Of a stretch of DNA of 64,000 bases, positions 53,963-63,656 are shown piece by piece; positions within the stretch are counted from its first letter, which is position 1; every line of letters begins with the position of its first letter. The position numbers were made by a program, and so were the translations under genes. The stretch comes from EB88 sp964658225 (GTDB lineage Bacteria > Acidobacteriota > Terriglobia > Terriglobales > Acidobacteriaceae), in the NCBI GenBank assembly GCA_964658225.1, contig CAZZYH010000001.1, positions 1-64,000 on the forward strand, in the 5' to 3' direction. The notes under the pieces were generated by a model. That model saw only the letters and a list, made by a program, of their open reading frames with translations, was not told the DNA's origin and made no database searches.

Positions 53963-56236
53963 GTGAACCGCCACAAATTTCTGATTCGATGGCCTAGTCT
54001 CTTGCTTGCGGCCGCCTCTACTCTGTCTCCGCTCTGCGCCTGCCTGCATGCAGAACCTGCCGCGGATCGCATGGAAGCAGCGCCACGGCTGCCGCAGGTC
54101 CTCCCGCTCGCAAACGATGAGTGGCTGCTCTCGGCGGGTGAGATGAGCTATGCCGTCGGCATCAACGATGCGAAGCTGGTGCAGACTCTCTACTGGGGCC
54201 CGCGCCTTGCTGAGGATGCCTCCCTGGCCGACCAGCTGCCACGCGCGAAAATGCAGCCCGAACTTGCCTCCTTCGATACGCCTATGACCACCACCCCGCT
54301 TGAGTACGCCGGCTGGGGCGGCGGTCTCGCCTATGAGCCTGCGCTGAAGATCACTTATCCGGACGGCGATCGTTCCTTGACTCTCGTGTTTGTCAAAGCC
54401 GACAGGCCTTCACCAGACACGCTCGTGCTTACGACACGAGATACGCATCACGGCCTCCTGGTCGAGCTACACTACCGCATTTTTGCGCACGGTGTCCTTG
54501 CACGCTGGGCTGTCATCAAGAACGAAGGCGCTTCCTCCGCCATGATCGAGCAGGCGGCAGCCGCGACGTGGAACCTGCCCTCGCGCACTGATTATCAACT
54601 AAGCTGGCTTACCGGGCACTGGGCCGGCGAGTGGCAGCTGCACCAGCAAGCCATGCAGACCGGCAGCACCGTGCTCGAGAGCCGCCGCGGCAGCACCTCG
54701 CACCAGACCAACCCCTGGTTCTCGCTCAGCACTGCGGGAACAACCGAGAGCGCGGGTCCTGTGTGGTTCGGAGAGCTGGGCTGGAGCGGCAGTTGGCGCA
54801 TCAATGTCGAAGAGACAGCCGCGCATAACCTGCGCGTTACAGGAGGCTATAACCCATTTGACTTTGGTTACAAGCTCGAGCGTGGCGCATCTCTGACGAC
54901 GCCCATCTTTTACGCGGGCTATACCAACCAGGGCCAAGGCGGCGCTTCCCGCATTCTCCATCACTTTCAACTCAGCTCGATCGCCCCGACCGCCCCGGCA
55001 CCCCGACCACGTCCCATTATCTTCAACTCCTGGGAGGCGACCGAGTTTGCAGTTGATGAGCCGGGACAAACGGCTCTGGCAGAGAAAGCGGCCAAGCTGG
55101 GCGTGGAACGGATGGTCATCGACGACGGCTGGTTCGGGCAGCGCAACACAGACCATGCCGGCCTGGGCGACTGGTATGTGAATCCGCAGAAATTTCCGCA
55201 TGGTCTGAAGCCGGTCATCGATCGCGTGCATGCGCTGGGTATGGACTTCGGCATCTGGGTCGAGCCGGAGATGGTCAATCCCGACTCCGACTTATTTCGT
55301 AAGCATCCTGACTGGGCGATGCACTTTCCTGGGCGGCGCCCAACCGAAGGGCGCAACCAGTTGTTGCTTAACCTGGCCCGCACAGACGTGAAGGACTACG
55401 TCTTTCGGTTTCTGGATGACCTGGTCACGAAGAACGACATAGCTTTTCTCAAGTGGGATTACAACCGGAACTGGGCCGATCCTGGATGGGACTCGGCGCC
55501 ACTCGATCAGCAGAAAGAGATTTATGTAAAGTATGTAGAAAATCTGTACGCGATTCTCAGTGAACTCCGTCGCAAACACCCAAAGCTTGAGATCGAGTCG
55601 TGCTCCGGTGGCGGCGGCCGTGTTGACCTAGGCATTCTGCGCTATACCGATGAAGTTTGGCCCTCTGATAATACGGACGCACTCGATCGACTTACCATCC
55701 AGAATGGTTTCACGCACGCTTACGCGCCAGAACTTATGATGGCCTGGGTCACCGATGTGCCGAACTTCAACCGCCGCGTGACTCCGCTTTCCTTCCGCTT
55801 TCTGGTGGCAATGACAGGTTCGCTGGGCATCGGCGTCAACCTGAATAAGTGGACCGCAGCCGATATGGAGATCGGCACGAAGATGGTTGCGTTTTACAAG
55901 ACGATCCGCACTACCGTCCAGCAGGGATCGCTCTACAGGCTGATGGCAAATCACGAAGGTTCAGGACACTGGGCAACCGAGTATGTGTCTACCGATGGCG
56001 CACAGGCGGTAGTCTACGGCTTTCTTGAGGCGCAGCATTACGGCGAACACTTTCCTGTCGTCCGCCTCGAAGGCCTGGAGCCTGCAGCTCGGTATCGCCT
56101 GAAGCCACTGGAAGCGACCAAGGTACCCGGCCTGCCTGCAGAGATGAGTGGGAGCGCGTTGATGGGCGAGGGCATACGCATGAAGCTCGAGGGCGACTAC
56201 GACGCAACAGCAGTAGTGCTTGAGCGCGTGAATTAA
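53963..56236 (+). CDS. Alpha-galactosidase (GH36)
   Basis: A 757-residue exported glycosidase. The GTG at 53963 follows GGAG by five bases and gives a signal peptide (NRHKFLIRWPSLLLAAASTLSPLCAC); a TTG 42 bases upstream is the alternative. An N-terminal beta-sandwich is followed by the catalytic barrel with IFNSWEATEF, VIDDGWFG, GIWVEPEMV, the nucleophile D499 in FLKWDYNRNW, ESCSGGGGRVDLG and the acid/base D569 in WPSDNTDALDR. It should release terminal alpha-galactose from oligosaccharides or plant galactomannans. Convergent with the GH18 gene 26 bases away. Confidence 0.93.
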   Translation: MNRHKFLIRWPSLLLAAASTLSPLCACLHAEPAADRMEAAPRLPQVLPLANDEWLLSAGEMSYAVGINDAKLVQTLYWGPRLAEDASLADQLPRAKMQPELASFDTPMTTTPLEYAGWGGGLAYEPALKITYPDGDRSLTLVFVKADRPSPDTLVLTTRDTHHGLLVELHYRIFAHGVLARWAVIKNEGASSAMIEQAAAATWNLPSRTDYQLSWLTGHWAGEWQLHQQAMQTGSTVLESRRGSTSHQTNPWFSLSTAGTTESAGPVWFGELGWSGSWRINVEETAAHNLRVTGGYNPFDFGYKLERGASLTTPIFYAGYTNQGQGGASRILHHFQLSSIAPTAPAPRPRPIIFNSWEATEFAVDEPGQTALAEKAAKLGVERMVIDDGWFGQRNTDHAGLGDWYVNPQKFPHGLKPVIDRVHALGMDFGIWVEPEMVNPDSDLFRKHPDWAMHFPGRRPTEGRNQLLLNLARTDVKDYVFRFLDDLVTKNDIAFLKWDYNRNWADPGWDSAPLDQQKEIYVKYVENLYAILSELRRKHPKLEIESCSGGGGRVDLGILRYTDEVWPSDNTDALDRLTIQNGFTHAYAPELMMAWVTDVPNFNRRVTPLSFRFLVAMTGSLGIGVNLNKWTAADMEIGTKMVAFYKTIRTTVQQGSLYRLMANHEGSGHWATEYVSTDGAQAVVYGFLEAQHYGEHFPVVRLEGLEPAARYRLKPLEATKVPGLPAEMSGSALMGEGIRMKLEGDYDATAVVLERVN

Positions 56237-56262
56237 AGCCGACCGTATGCGGTCAGGGTGAC

Positions 56263-57360
56263 TTACTTGTGTTCTGGCAGTATGGTCCAGATCGCAGGAT
56301 CTTCTTCCCCGAGCACCCAGGCACAGATGCCCTGCAACTGGCTTTGCGCGGCAAGTTGATATCGATCCTCAAAACCCTGCTTGTCGGTGAGGAAGATCCA
56401 TTCGCGACTATCATCATGATAGAAGTAAAACCACGCGGTATGGTCGACAGGATCCCACTGCTGCTTGCCGTCATAGGTCTCGCGCAGGCTGATCGCATTG
56501 GCGTAGCTGATGTAATCCGCGACCGGATTGGGCTTCTTCTCGGCTTTTCCAAGGCCCGGGTCGCCGGGGTACCAGTGGTAGCCATAGAGAGCGATGCCAA
56601 GTGAAAGCTTTCCCTTCGGCACAACCTTCAGCGCGTACTCCATGTTCATCCTGGTCCAGTTCCAACCGCCCACAGGACCGGGCATCGTCCAGCGCGTATG
56701 CTGGTCGTAAGTCATGAGGCAAAGTAAGTCGACTGACTCTCCCAAGGCCTTTAGGTCAAAGGATCCGCGCCACTCTTCAAACATCCACTTACTGTACGCC
56801 GTATGTCCCGGGTACCCGGGAGCATTCGGCACAGCAGCGATCTGCACCAGCAAATGCTCCTTGTGCAGAACATCGGCGGTCCGCTTCACGGTAGCCGAAA
56901 GTGCATCCCGGTCGGTCCACAGGATATCTTCAAAGTCGAACTGGAATCCATCGTAGCCGTTGCGTTTGCACTCGCGCACCAGCGCAGCATTCATCTGATC
57001 CTGCGCATGCGTGTCAGTGAGGAGCGTATGCACATTCGTCTTGTCAAACAGCGCAAGGATCGGGATTACCTGCACGTGCGCAGCCTTTGCTTCCCGCAAC
57101 ACGACCGGATTGGGCTCACCATAGACAAGGCCCGTCGCATCGACGCTATACCAGGTGGGCACGAGCGTATCCACCTGGCTTTTGTGCGCAAGAAAGTCGC
57201 GCTGGGAGGGTCCCTCTTCTGTCATATAGAAGAGCGTTTTCGGCTCTGCGGCGGTTGCCGCCATGGGCTGCAGCCAAAGCGGCAACATGATGCTGGCTGC
57301 CGAGAAGACAACGAAAGGAAATCTTTTCACCCGGCCGCCCTCTTTGCTGACCACGCTCAT
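56263..57360 (-). CDS. GH18 family glycoside hydrolase (chitinase/endo-GlcNAc-like), exported
   Basis: A 365-residue secreted protein: leader VKRFPFVVFSAASIMLPLWLQPMAATAA, then a GH18 barrel with the active-site pattern DGFQFDFEDI (D137 to E144; proton donor E144), LLCLMTYDQHTRW for the strand with the catalytic Tyr/Asp, and LSLGIALYGYHW. It resembles the YaaH/CFLE-type GH18 group. The ATG at 57360 starts three bases after the SIS-domain stop; a GTG ten codons later (57330) with GAGGGCGG before it is an alternative. Together with the upstream SIS and GH3 genes it fits breakdown of GlcNAc polymers. Confidence 0.85.
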   Translation of the reverse strand: MSVVSKEGGRVKRFPFVVFSAASIMLPLWLQPMAATAAEPKTLFYMTEEGPSQRDFLAHKSQVDTLVPTWYSVDATGLVYGEPNPVVLREAKAAHVQVIPILALFDKTNVHTLLTDTHAQDQMNAALVRECKRNGYDGFQFDFEDILWTDRDALSATVKRTADVLHKEHLLVQIAAVPNAPGYPGHTAYSKWMFEEWRGSFDLKALGESVDLLCLMTYDQHTRWTMPGPVGGWNWTRMNMEYALKVVPKGKLSLGIALYGYHWYPGDPGLGKAEKKPNPVADYISYANAISLRETYDGKQQWDPVDHTAWFYFYHDDSREWIFLTDKQGFEDRYQLAAQSQLQGICAWVLGEEDPAIWTILPEHK

Positions 57361-57363
57361 GAC

Positions 57364-58485
57364 TCAGGCCACCGGCACGGACTTGGTCAGGTTACGAGGC
57401 CGGTCGACATCGATGCCATTCTGAATGGCAACGTAGTAGGCAAATAGCTGCAGCGGGATCACTTCCAGGAGCGGCAATAAGTGCTCCGCCGCCGGAGGCA
57501 CCTCGATGGTCTGCTCGGCGAGCGCCGCAACCACAGCATCGCCTGTATTGGCAATCGCAAGAACCCGCGCGCCTTGCCTGCGGAGGATCTCGAGCAGGTT
57601 GAGGGTGCGCTCGTGGCGAGTCACCGATTCAGCAAGCGCAGGATCATAGGCCGCAAGCACAACCAGCGGCACATCATCGGCAACCAAGGCATTCGGCCCG
57701 TGCAGTACTTCCCCCGAAGGGTATCCTTCGGCATGCACATAGGAGGACTCCTTGAGTTTGAGCGCACCCTCGCGCGCGATCGGATAGTGCACGCCGCGCC
57801 CCAGAAAGAGAAAGGTCTTTGCATCGCTGAAGGCAATCGCGCAGGCCTGGGTGCGCTCGACCCAGGTCGCCAGGGAGGCGCGAATCTGTCCGGGCAGCGC
57901 ACGCATCGCGGCAATCTGCGTGCGCACCCCTTCTGCGCTCAATGCCCCGCGCGCCTCGGCCGCGGCAAGGGCGAGCAGATGCAGCAGCGCCAGCTGATTG
58001 AGAAAACTCTTTGTCGCCGGGATGGCCAACTCTTTCCCGGCTTCGGTCGAGAGCGCGTGCTCGGCCTCGCGCATCATCGTCGAGCCTGGCACATTCGTAA
58101 CAGCGAGAGTGGCATGACCACGGCGCCGGGCCTCGCGCAGCGCGGCCAGCGTGTCTGCCGTCTCACCCGATTGTGAAATGACAAGCACTGCCGCATGCGG
58201 TGTCGTATTGCTTCCGCGATAGGAGTACTCGCTCGCATACTCGACATCGACCGCCAGGCCGGTGCGATCTTCGAACATGATCTCTGCCGCCAGCCCGGCG
58301 TGCCGACTGGAGCCACTGGCCACGATGACTAACTGCGAGGCTTCACGAAACCAGTCGCGGATCGAATCAAAGAGCATCGGCTTGAGCGCGTCGCCGTCCA
58401 GGCACGCATCGAGCAATCGCTCCAGTGCCTCCGGTTGTTCGTGTATCTCGCCAAGCATTGCATGCGCATACTCTGGAGCGCTCAT
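57364..58485 (-). CDS. SIS-domain sugar isomerase (GlmS-isomerase-like; putative GlcN-6-P deaminase type II)
   Basis: A 373-residue cytoplasmic protein equal to the isomerase half of GlmS without the glutaminase domain. Two SIS domains: VIVASGSSRHAG and VISQSGETADTLAAL in the first; FLGRGVHYPIAREGALKLKESSYVHAEGYPSGEVLHGP in the second, with the catalytic-type Glu and HGP, and a C-terminal RNLTKSVPV lysine region as in GlmS. The absence of the N-terminal cysteine nucleophile domain suggests catabolic deamination of glucosamine-6-phosphate (NagB-II/GlmD-like) rather than synthesis; AgaS-like use of galactosamine-6-phosphate is also possible. Middle gene of GH3-SIS-GH18, 24 bases after GH3. Confidence 0.88.
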   Translation of the reverse strand: MSAPEYAHAMLGEIHEQPEALERLLDACLDGDALKPMLFDSIRDWFREASQLVIVASGSSRHAGLAAEIMFEDRTGLAVDVEYASEYSYRGSNTTPHAAVLVISQSGETADTLAALREARRRGHATLAVTNVPGSTMMREAEHALSTEAGKELAIPATKSFLNQLALLHLLALAAAEARGALSAEGVRTQIAAMRALPGQIRASLATWVERTQACAIAFSDAKTFLFLGRGVHYPIAREGALKLKESSYVHAEGYPSGEVLHGPNALVADDVPLVVLAAYDPALAESVTRHERTLNLLEILRRQGARVLAIANTGDAVVAALAEQTIEVPPAAEHLLPLLEVIPLQLFAYYVAIQNGIDVDRPRNLTKSVPVA

Positions 58486-58509
58486 CGGTATATACCCGCT
58501 TTCGACAGA

Positions 58510-61143
58510 TTACCGGGCAATGGACTGCTCACCCGTGATCGAGAATGAAAGACTCTGTCCGCTGCCAGGCGCAAAGGCATCCGGCTGCGTGCTGCCCACG
58601 TAGAGCGTGTACTTGCCCGGTCGCACGGCGCGTTTTCCAGCTTCATCGACGAAACTCAGCTGCCGCGGCTCCAGCATCCACTCTACCTGTTTTGTCTCGC
58701 CCGGCTGCAGGTGTACCCTTTTGAGACCCGCCAAAGCGGTCCGGGGTGCGCCGGCCCGGGCTGGAGGCGAGATATAGAGCTCCGCAACCTCATCCCCTTC
58801 CAAGCTGCCGGTGTTCCGCACCATCACCGAGAGGTGCTCGCTGCCACCAGCAGCCAGTAAGGTGTGCTCCACCTCGAACTGGCTGTACGCAAAATGCGTG
58901 TAACTGAGCCCATAGCCAAAAGCAAACTCCACCGGGCCGCCATAATAGCGATAGGTTCGGCGCGCCATCGAGTAATCCTCAAAAGCGGGCAGATCGTCCA
59001 CCGACCGATAGAAAGTTACCGGCAGGCGGCCCGAGGGATTTACCCGGCCAGAGAGTATCTCGCCGAGCGCCGTGCCGCCGGCTTCCCCGCCATACCAACC
59101 TGCGAGCACCGCTGCTGCCTTGCGCGGCCCCTCAAGCAGAGCGGGTTCAAGGGCGATCGCACTGCCGGACGAAAGGACAACGACCAGCGGTTTGCCGGTC
59201 GCCTGCAGGCGCTCGAGCAAAGCGCGCTGCGCCGCGGGAAGCGAAAGGCTGGTGCGGTCGCCACCATCAAAGCCGGGCAGCGACAGGTCGAGCGCCTCGC
59301 CCTCGAGGTTCGGCGAAAGCCCGACTGAAGCCACAATCACATCCGCCTTGGCTGCGGCCGCGACCGCCTCCTCGAGCAGAGCCGCAGCCGGCGGCTCCCA
59401 CTCAAGCGCGATGCCGTCATCACCCCGGTGCAGCATCTCCAATCGCAGCGGGCTCGCGCCGGTAAGCTCGATTGCGCCCGCATCCTGCTGCGGCTTGCCG
59501 GGGCCAGTGCCGGACAGCACCAGCTTGTCGCCCAGGAATAATTTGTAACTGTCATGGTTTTGACACTGTTCGCAGCCCGTGATGCGCACGTGAAAGCGAT
59601 ACATGCCCGGCGCGGGGGGCACCAGCAAGCCCGTCCACCGCACGCTGTTTCTGCCGCTGGTCAACCCGGGCGCAGGGGCGGCGCGGTTAAGGTCAAAGCT
59701 CAGGCGGGCATCGGTGCGGATCAGCACCGGCGCCCCGCTCAGGTCCTCATTGTTAAAGTATTCCCCCTTCAAGCCCTGCTCTGCGTTCGGCGCCTGGCTG
59801 ACCCGCAGAGCAGTGCGCGGCGCGGTGATGGGCAGGCCGGCAGCCAGCACCGACCCCTGTGCATAATGCACCGTTCCAAAGCTGGCGCGCAGCCCTTCGA
59901 GTGGAGTCACCGGGGCAACCGCGGTGCCGTGGTAGTTCCCCTCCACGTCTTCAAGCAAGTCCGCCGTCGGCCCGATGAGGGCGACCTTTCGGCCCGCGCT
60001 CAAGGGCAGCAGTCCATCGTTGGCCAGCAGCACGATCGACTCTCGCGCGGCTTGCAGTGCCAGCGCCCGGTGCGCAGCAGAGTCGACCTCGCTCATAGAC
60101 ACCCGGCCATACGGCCCGCACTCGGCGACATCGAGCAGTCCCAACCGCAGCCTTGCCAGCAGCAGACGGGACAGGGCTCGGTCCAGGTCGGCCACCGATA
60201 TCAAGCCCTGGGCCAGCGCGCCGTTCAGAGCCTTGTACGTCGAGCCGCAATCAAGATCGGTCCCGGCCTTGAGCGCAGCCGCCGCACCATGGACATCGTC
60301 ATTGGTAAAGTGGTGATTGTGCGTAATGTTGCTCACCGCGTCACAGTCGGAGACGATATACCCGGCAAAGCCCCATTCCCCGCGCACCCGGTCGTTGAGC
60401 AGCGCACTGTTTGCGCAACTGGGTATGCCATTGATGCGGTTATAAGAGCACATCATCGCCGCTGCGTGCCCGCTGGTAAGGACGGAGCGAAAGGCAGGCA
60501 GATAAGTATCGGCCAGGTCGTGCTCGCTCGTCATCGAGTTGAATCCGTCGCGCGTGCGCTCCGGTCCGCTGTGCACCGCAAAGTGCTTCGGCGTTGCGTC
60601 CGCCTTGAGGTAAAAGGGATCGGTGCCCTGCACACCCTGAACAAAATGGGTTGCCAGCAGCCCCGTCAGGTAAGGATCTTCGCCGTAGGTCTCCTGCCCG
60701 CGACCCCAGCGCGGATCCCGAAAGATGTTGATGTTCGGCGACCAGACGGTGAGTCCTGCATACCGGGCTGCATCCTGGCCAAAACCAACATCGTACTTGG
60801 CGCGCGCCTCGGTGGAGACAACATCGCCGATCGCCGACAGCAACCCCGGGTCCCAGGTCGCAGCCATGCCGATCGCCTGGGGAAATACCGTAGCGTACCC
60901 GTTGCGCGCAATGCCGTGCAGCCCTTCGTTCCACCAGTTGTAGCCAGCCAGCCCCAGTCTGGGCAGCGCTGGTGCATTGTCTTGCAGCTGCGCAATCTTC
61001 TCGGCAGGGGTCATCCCGGCAAGTAGAGCGGCTACTCGCCGCTCGATCTCGGAAGCCGAAGAGGTCTCCGGACAGCGGGCCTGGCAGTGCGCCTGGCTTG
61101 CGGCCAGCAGCACAACAGCCATGATCACCATCACGTATCTCAT
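58510..61143 (-). CDS. GH3 beta-glycosidase with PA14 insert, exported
   Basis: An 877-residue secreted enzyme. Signal peptide MRYVMVIMAVVLLAASQAHC; N-terminal (beta/alpha)8 domain with MTPAEKIAQLQ, YNWWNEGLHGIARNG, DPRWGRGQETYGEDPYL, KHFAVHSG and the nucleophile D266 in GYIVSDCDAVSNI; the second alpha/beta domain carries a PA14 insert (about 465-600: LKGEYFNNEDLSGAPVLIRTDARLSFD...) and is followed by a fibronectin III-like C-terminus. The WNEGLHG wording is typical of beta-xylosidase/beta-glucosidase-like GH3 enzymes; a beta-N-acetylglucosaminidase would match the operon better but lacks the usual short NagZ form. Substrate unproven. Confidence 0.9.
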   Translation of the reverse strand: MRYVMVIMAVVLLAASQAHCQARCPETSSASEIERRVAALLAGMTPAEKIAQLQDNAPALPRLGLAGYNWWNEGLHGIARNGYATVFPQAIGMAATWDPGLLSAIGDVVSTEARAKYDVGFGQDAARYAGLTVWSPNINIFRDPRWGRGQETYGEDPYLTGLLATHFVQGVQGTDPFYLKADATPKHFAVHSGPERTRDGFNSMTSEHDLADTYLPAFRSVLTSGHAAAMMCSYNRINGIPSCANSALLNDRVRGEWGFAGYIVSDCDAVSNITHNHHFTNDDVHGAAAALKAGTDLDCGSTYKALNGALAQGLISVADLDRALSRLLLARLRLGLLDVAECGPYGRVSMSEVDSAAHRALALQAARESIVLLANDGLLPLSAGRKVALIGPTADLLEDVEGNYHGTAVAPVTPLEGLRASFGTVHYAQGSVLAAGLPITAPRTALRVSQAPNAEQGLKGEYFNNEDLSGAPVLIRTDARLSFDLNRAAPAPGLTSGRNSVRWTGLLVPPAPGMYRFHVRITGCEQCQNHDSYKLFLGDKLVLSGTGPGKPQQDAGAIELTGASPLRLEMLHRGDDGIALEWEPPAAALLEEAVAAAAKADVIVASVGLSPNLEGEALDLSLPGFDGGDRTSLSLPAAQRALLERLQATGKPLVVVLSSGSAIALEPALLEGPRKAAAVLAGWYGGEAGGTALGEILSGRVNPSGRLPVTFYRSVDDLPAFEDYSMARRTYRYYGGPVEFAFGYGLSYTHFAYSQFEVEHTLLAAGGSEHLSVMVRNTGSLEGDEVAELYISPPARAGAPRTALAGLKRVHLQPGETKQVEWMLEPRQLSFVDEAGKRAVRPGKYTLYVGSTQPDAFAPGSGQSLSFSITGEQSIAR

Positions 61144-61261
61144 CGGCTTGCTGCTCCCTTCCAGACAAACATCATCCTAACGTGCGGCATCTCGTCCAGG
61201 GAGAAAGCTTTCGCACGCTCGTCGATCAACTTACCTGATTATTACTCTCAAAAGAAGTTAG

Positions 61262-61267
61262 TATAAT
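61262..61267 (+). promoter_or_regulatory. Possible -10 element (TATAAT) of the GH29 gene
   Basis: Between the divergent GH3 and GH29 genes, an A/T-rich patch (about 61228-61290) contains a perfect TATAAT at 61262-61267. At 17-bp spacing the -35 would be TTATTA (61239-61244), a weak match. Transcription would begin near 61274, about 120 bases before the GH29 start. Confidence 0.4.
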
Positions 61268-61393
61268 GATTGAATCACGGTATTTTGACCACTCATCTCG
61301 AAGTTGGCGTGAATTTCCGACCTGGCGGTCGGGTACTTCATCGAGATACCAAATGCCCCGATGCCGTTCCGTCCACTTTGAAGGAGCACCATC

Positions 61394-62752
61394 TTGCTGA
61401 TCGATCTACGCCCTGCTCTTCTGCTTGGTCTCTCACTGCTGCCGTTTACGGCCCAGGCTCAAAATGCTGTCGATCTCAAGCCAACCTCACAGCAGATCGA
61501 CTGGCAAGAACTCGAGATGGGCGCGATCCTGCATTTCGGCACCAACACCTTTCTAGATCGCGAGTGGGGAGACGGCACCGCCTCTCCATCCGTCTTCAAT
61601 CCCACCCACATCGATACAGACCAATGGATGCAGGCTGCAGGGAGCGCGGGCATTCGCTACGTGGTCCTGGTCGCGAAGCACCATGATGGCTTCGCGCTCT
61701 GGCCGACAGAACAGACCGCCTACAGCGTCAAGCAGAGCCCCTGGCTGGGCGGCAAAGGCGACCTGGTGCGCATGGCCTCTGAGTCGGCGCACAAGGCGGG
61801 TCTGCGCTTTGGGGTCTACGAGTCGCCATGGGACCGTCACGACCCGCGCTACAAGGACCCAGCCGCCTACGACAAGTTTTACCTCGCGGAGCTCGAAGAG
61901 CTGACCCAGAACTACGGCCCGCTTACAGAGTTCTGGCTCGATGGCGCAGGCAGCGCCGGGCGCACCTATGACTTTGATATGATCACCACGCACCTGCGTA
62001 CGTATCAGCCCGACACGCTGGTCTTTGCCGACCTCGAGTTATACAAGAACGCGGACCTGCGCTGGGTGGGAACCGAGAGCGGCCACGTGAACTTTGAGAA
62101 TTGGAACGTGGTCGACCGGGCCGGCTATCTGCGCTGGCGGCCCGTCGAGGCGGATACACCGCTGCACCGGGATCAATGGTTCTGGCACCCCAATGCAGAC
62201 ACCACGCTGAAGTCCGTCGACGAGTTGATGGAGGAGTACGAAGCGACGGTGGGTCGCGGCGCGCAGCTGATGCTGGGCCTGGCGCCGGATCGCACGGGGC
62301 AGATTCCGGCCGCGGACGCAGCGCGACTGGCCGAGTTCGGGGCCCGGATCCGCGCAACGTACGGGCCCGAGAAGAACCTGGCGCTGCACCATGGCGCGGT
62401 CTCCTCAGAGCAGGGGGGCGCGCTCGATGGCGACCCGAGCAGCTGGTGGCAGATCACGCCCAACGGCAGCACGCCCACCCTAATCGTCAACTTTGCCGCG
62501 CCCACGGCCATCGATCGCGTCCTGACGATGGAGCGTCTCAACGACGGCCAGCATATTGAAGAGTACGCGGTCGAGGCCTGGACGGGCGGAAGATGGCATG
62601 AAGTCGCCCATGCGCGCGCCATCGGTCACAAGAAGATTGATCGCTTTGCGCCCATCACCACGACGCGGGTCCGTCTCCGCATCCTGGCACAGAGCGGGCC
62701 TGCCGGTATTCGCGAGTTCCAGGTCTTCAACGGGACCAGCGCGGCTCGTTAG
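61394..62752 (+). CDS. Alpha-L-fucosidase (GH29) with C-terminal F5/8 type C-like domain
   Basis: A 452-residue exported enzyme. Signal peptide MLIDLRPALLLGLSLLPFTAQAQ; GH29 motifs MGAILHFGTNTF (44-53), VVLVAKHHDGFALW (90-103), FGVYESPWDRH and the nucleophile D183 in PLTEFWLDGAGS. After about residue 330 a discoidin-like carbohydrate-binding module follows (ALHHGAVSSEQGGALDGDPSSWWQI, PTLIVNFAAPTAIDRVLTMERLNDGQHIEEYAVEAWTGGRWHEVA). The start is TTG at 61394 with a strong AAGGAG seven bases upstream; no ATG suits the signal peptide. It should release alpha-fucose from plant or host glycans. Confidence 0.93.
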   Translation: MLIDLRPALLLGLSLLPFTAQAQNAVDLKPTSQQIDWQELEMGAILHFGTNTFLDREWGDGTASPSVFNPTHIDTDQWMQAAGSAGIRYVVLVAKHHDGFALWPTEQTAYSVKQSPWLGGKGDLVRMASESAHKAGLRFGVYESPWDRHDPRYKDPAAYDKFYLAELEELTQNYGPLTEFWLDGAGSAGRTYDFDMITTHLRTYQPDTLVFADLELYKNADLRWVGTESGHVNFENWNVVDRAGYLRWRPVEADTPLHRDQWFWHPNADTTLKSVDELMEEYEATVGRGAQLMLGLAPDRTGQIPAADAARLAEFGARIRATYGPEKNLALHHGAVSSEQGGALDGDPSSWWQITPNGSTPTLIVNFAAPTAIDRVLTMERLNDGQHIEEYAVEAWTGGRWHEVAHARAIGHKKIDRFAPITTTRVRLRILAQSGPAGIREFQVFNGTSAAR

Positions 62753-62802
62753 TGCGCGCAGCGGGTGGCCCCCTGCCGGAATGATGAAGGATTGCTGCAA
62801 GT

Positions 62803-63588
62803 ATGCAGAATATTTGCCTGGAGATCGCTGTAGATAATGCCGAGTCGGTAGCCGCAGCCGTGCGCGGCGGCGCGCAAAGGCTGGAGCTCTGCTCCTCACT
62901 TGCCGACGGTGGCCTGACCCCGGGTATCGGCTTTGTGGAGTGGGCGCGACGGTCCACCACTGTACCTCTGCACTGCATGGTGCGGCCGCGCGGCGGCAAC
63001 TTCGTCTACTCCGCGGATGAGCTCAGGATCATGGAGCGGGAGATCGCCGCAATGCGTGCCGCAGGCGCGAACGGGGTCGTCTTTGGAGTGCTCACGCCCA
63101 GCTCCCATGTCGACATCAAGACCGTGCGCCGTCTGGTGGCCGCAGCCCGTCCCATGCGGGTTGTCTTTCACCGGGCTTTTGACCTGGTCACGGACCTCGC
63201 CCTCGCGCTTGAGGATGTGATCGCATGCGGGGCCGACATCTTGCTGACTTCAGGCGGCGCGCCTACCCTGGAACTGGGCCTGCCAACCGTTACTACTCTG
63301 GTCGAGCGGGCCGGCGGCCGCATAGAAATCATGGGCGGCGCCGGTGTGCGGCTCAGCAATGCAGCGCGGTTATGGGCCCATGCGCCGATCGACACACTGC
63401 ACGCATCGCTGCGCAGCCCCTGGCCCGCCGGTCGCCACACGCCGGGCGAGGGGGGCGCGACCATGGGCGCCCACGACACCGAAGAGCAGTACGCGGTGCG
63501 CGAAGAAGACGTGCAAGCAGTGCTTGCAGTGCTGACCCCGCGCCGGATGGACCAGGCCCTCGCTTCAGCCCAGCCTGCGACACATTAG
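62803..63588 (+). CDS. cutC: CutC family protein
   Basis: A 261-residue TIM-barrel protein of the CutC family: CLEIAVDNAESVAAAVRGGAQRLELCSSLADGGLTPGIG, MVRPRGGNFVYS, GVVFGVLTPSSHVD, VFHRAFDLV and RIEIMGGAGV are all diagnostic. The family name comes from copper tolerance in E. coli, but that role is doubtful, and the barrel and frequent sugar-gene neighbours suggest another activity. It lies 50 bases behind the fucosidase on the same strand and may be co-transcribed. Confidence 0.93.
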   Translation: MQNICLEIAVDNAESVAAAVRGGAQRLELCSSLADGGLTPGIGFVEWARRSTTVPLHCMVRPRGGNFVYSADELRIMEREIAAMRAAGANGVVFGVLTPSSHVDIKTVRRLVAAARPMRVVFHRAFDLVTDLALALEDVIACGADILLTSGGAPTLELGLPTVTTLVERAGGRIEIMGGAGVRLSNAARLWAHAPIDTLHASLRSPWPAGRHTPGEGGATMGAHDTEEQYAVREEDVQAVLAVLTPRRMDQALASAQPATH

Positions 63589-63656
63589 TGCGATCCTGCT
63601 GCTGCTGCTCCGCACCGCGTGCGAGCTTTTCGCTTTCGTCGGACAATCGTGGCTTG

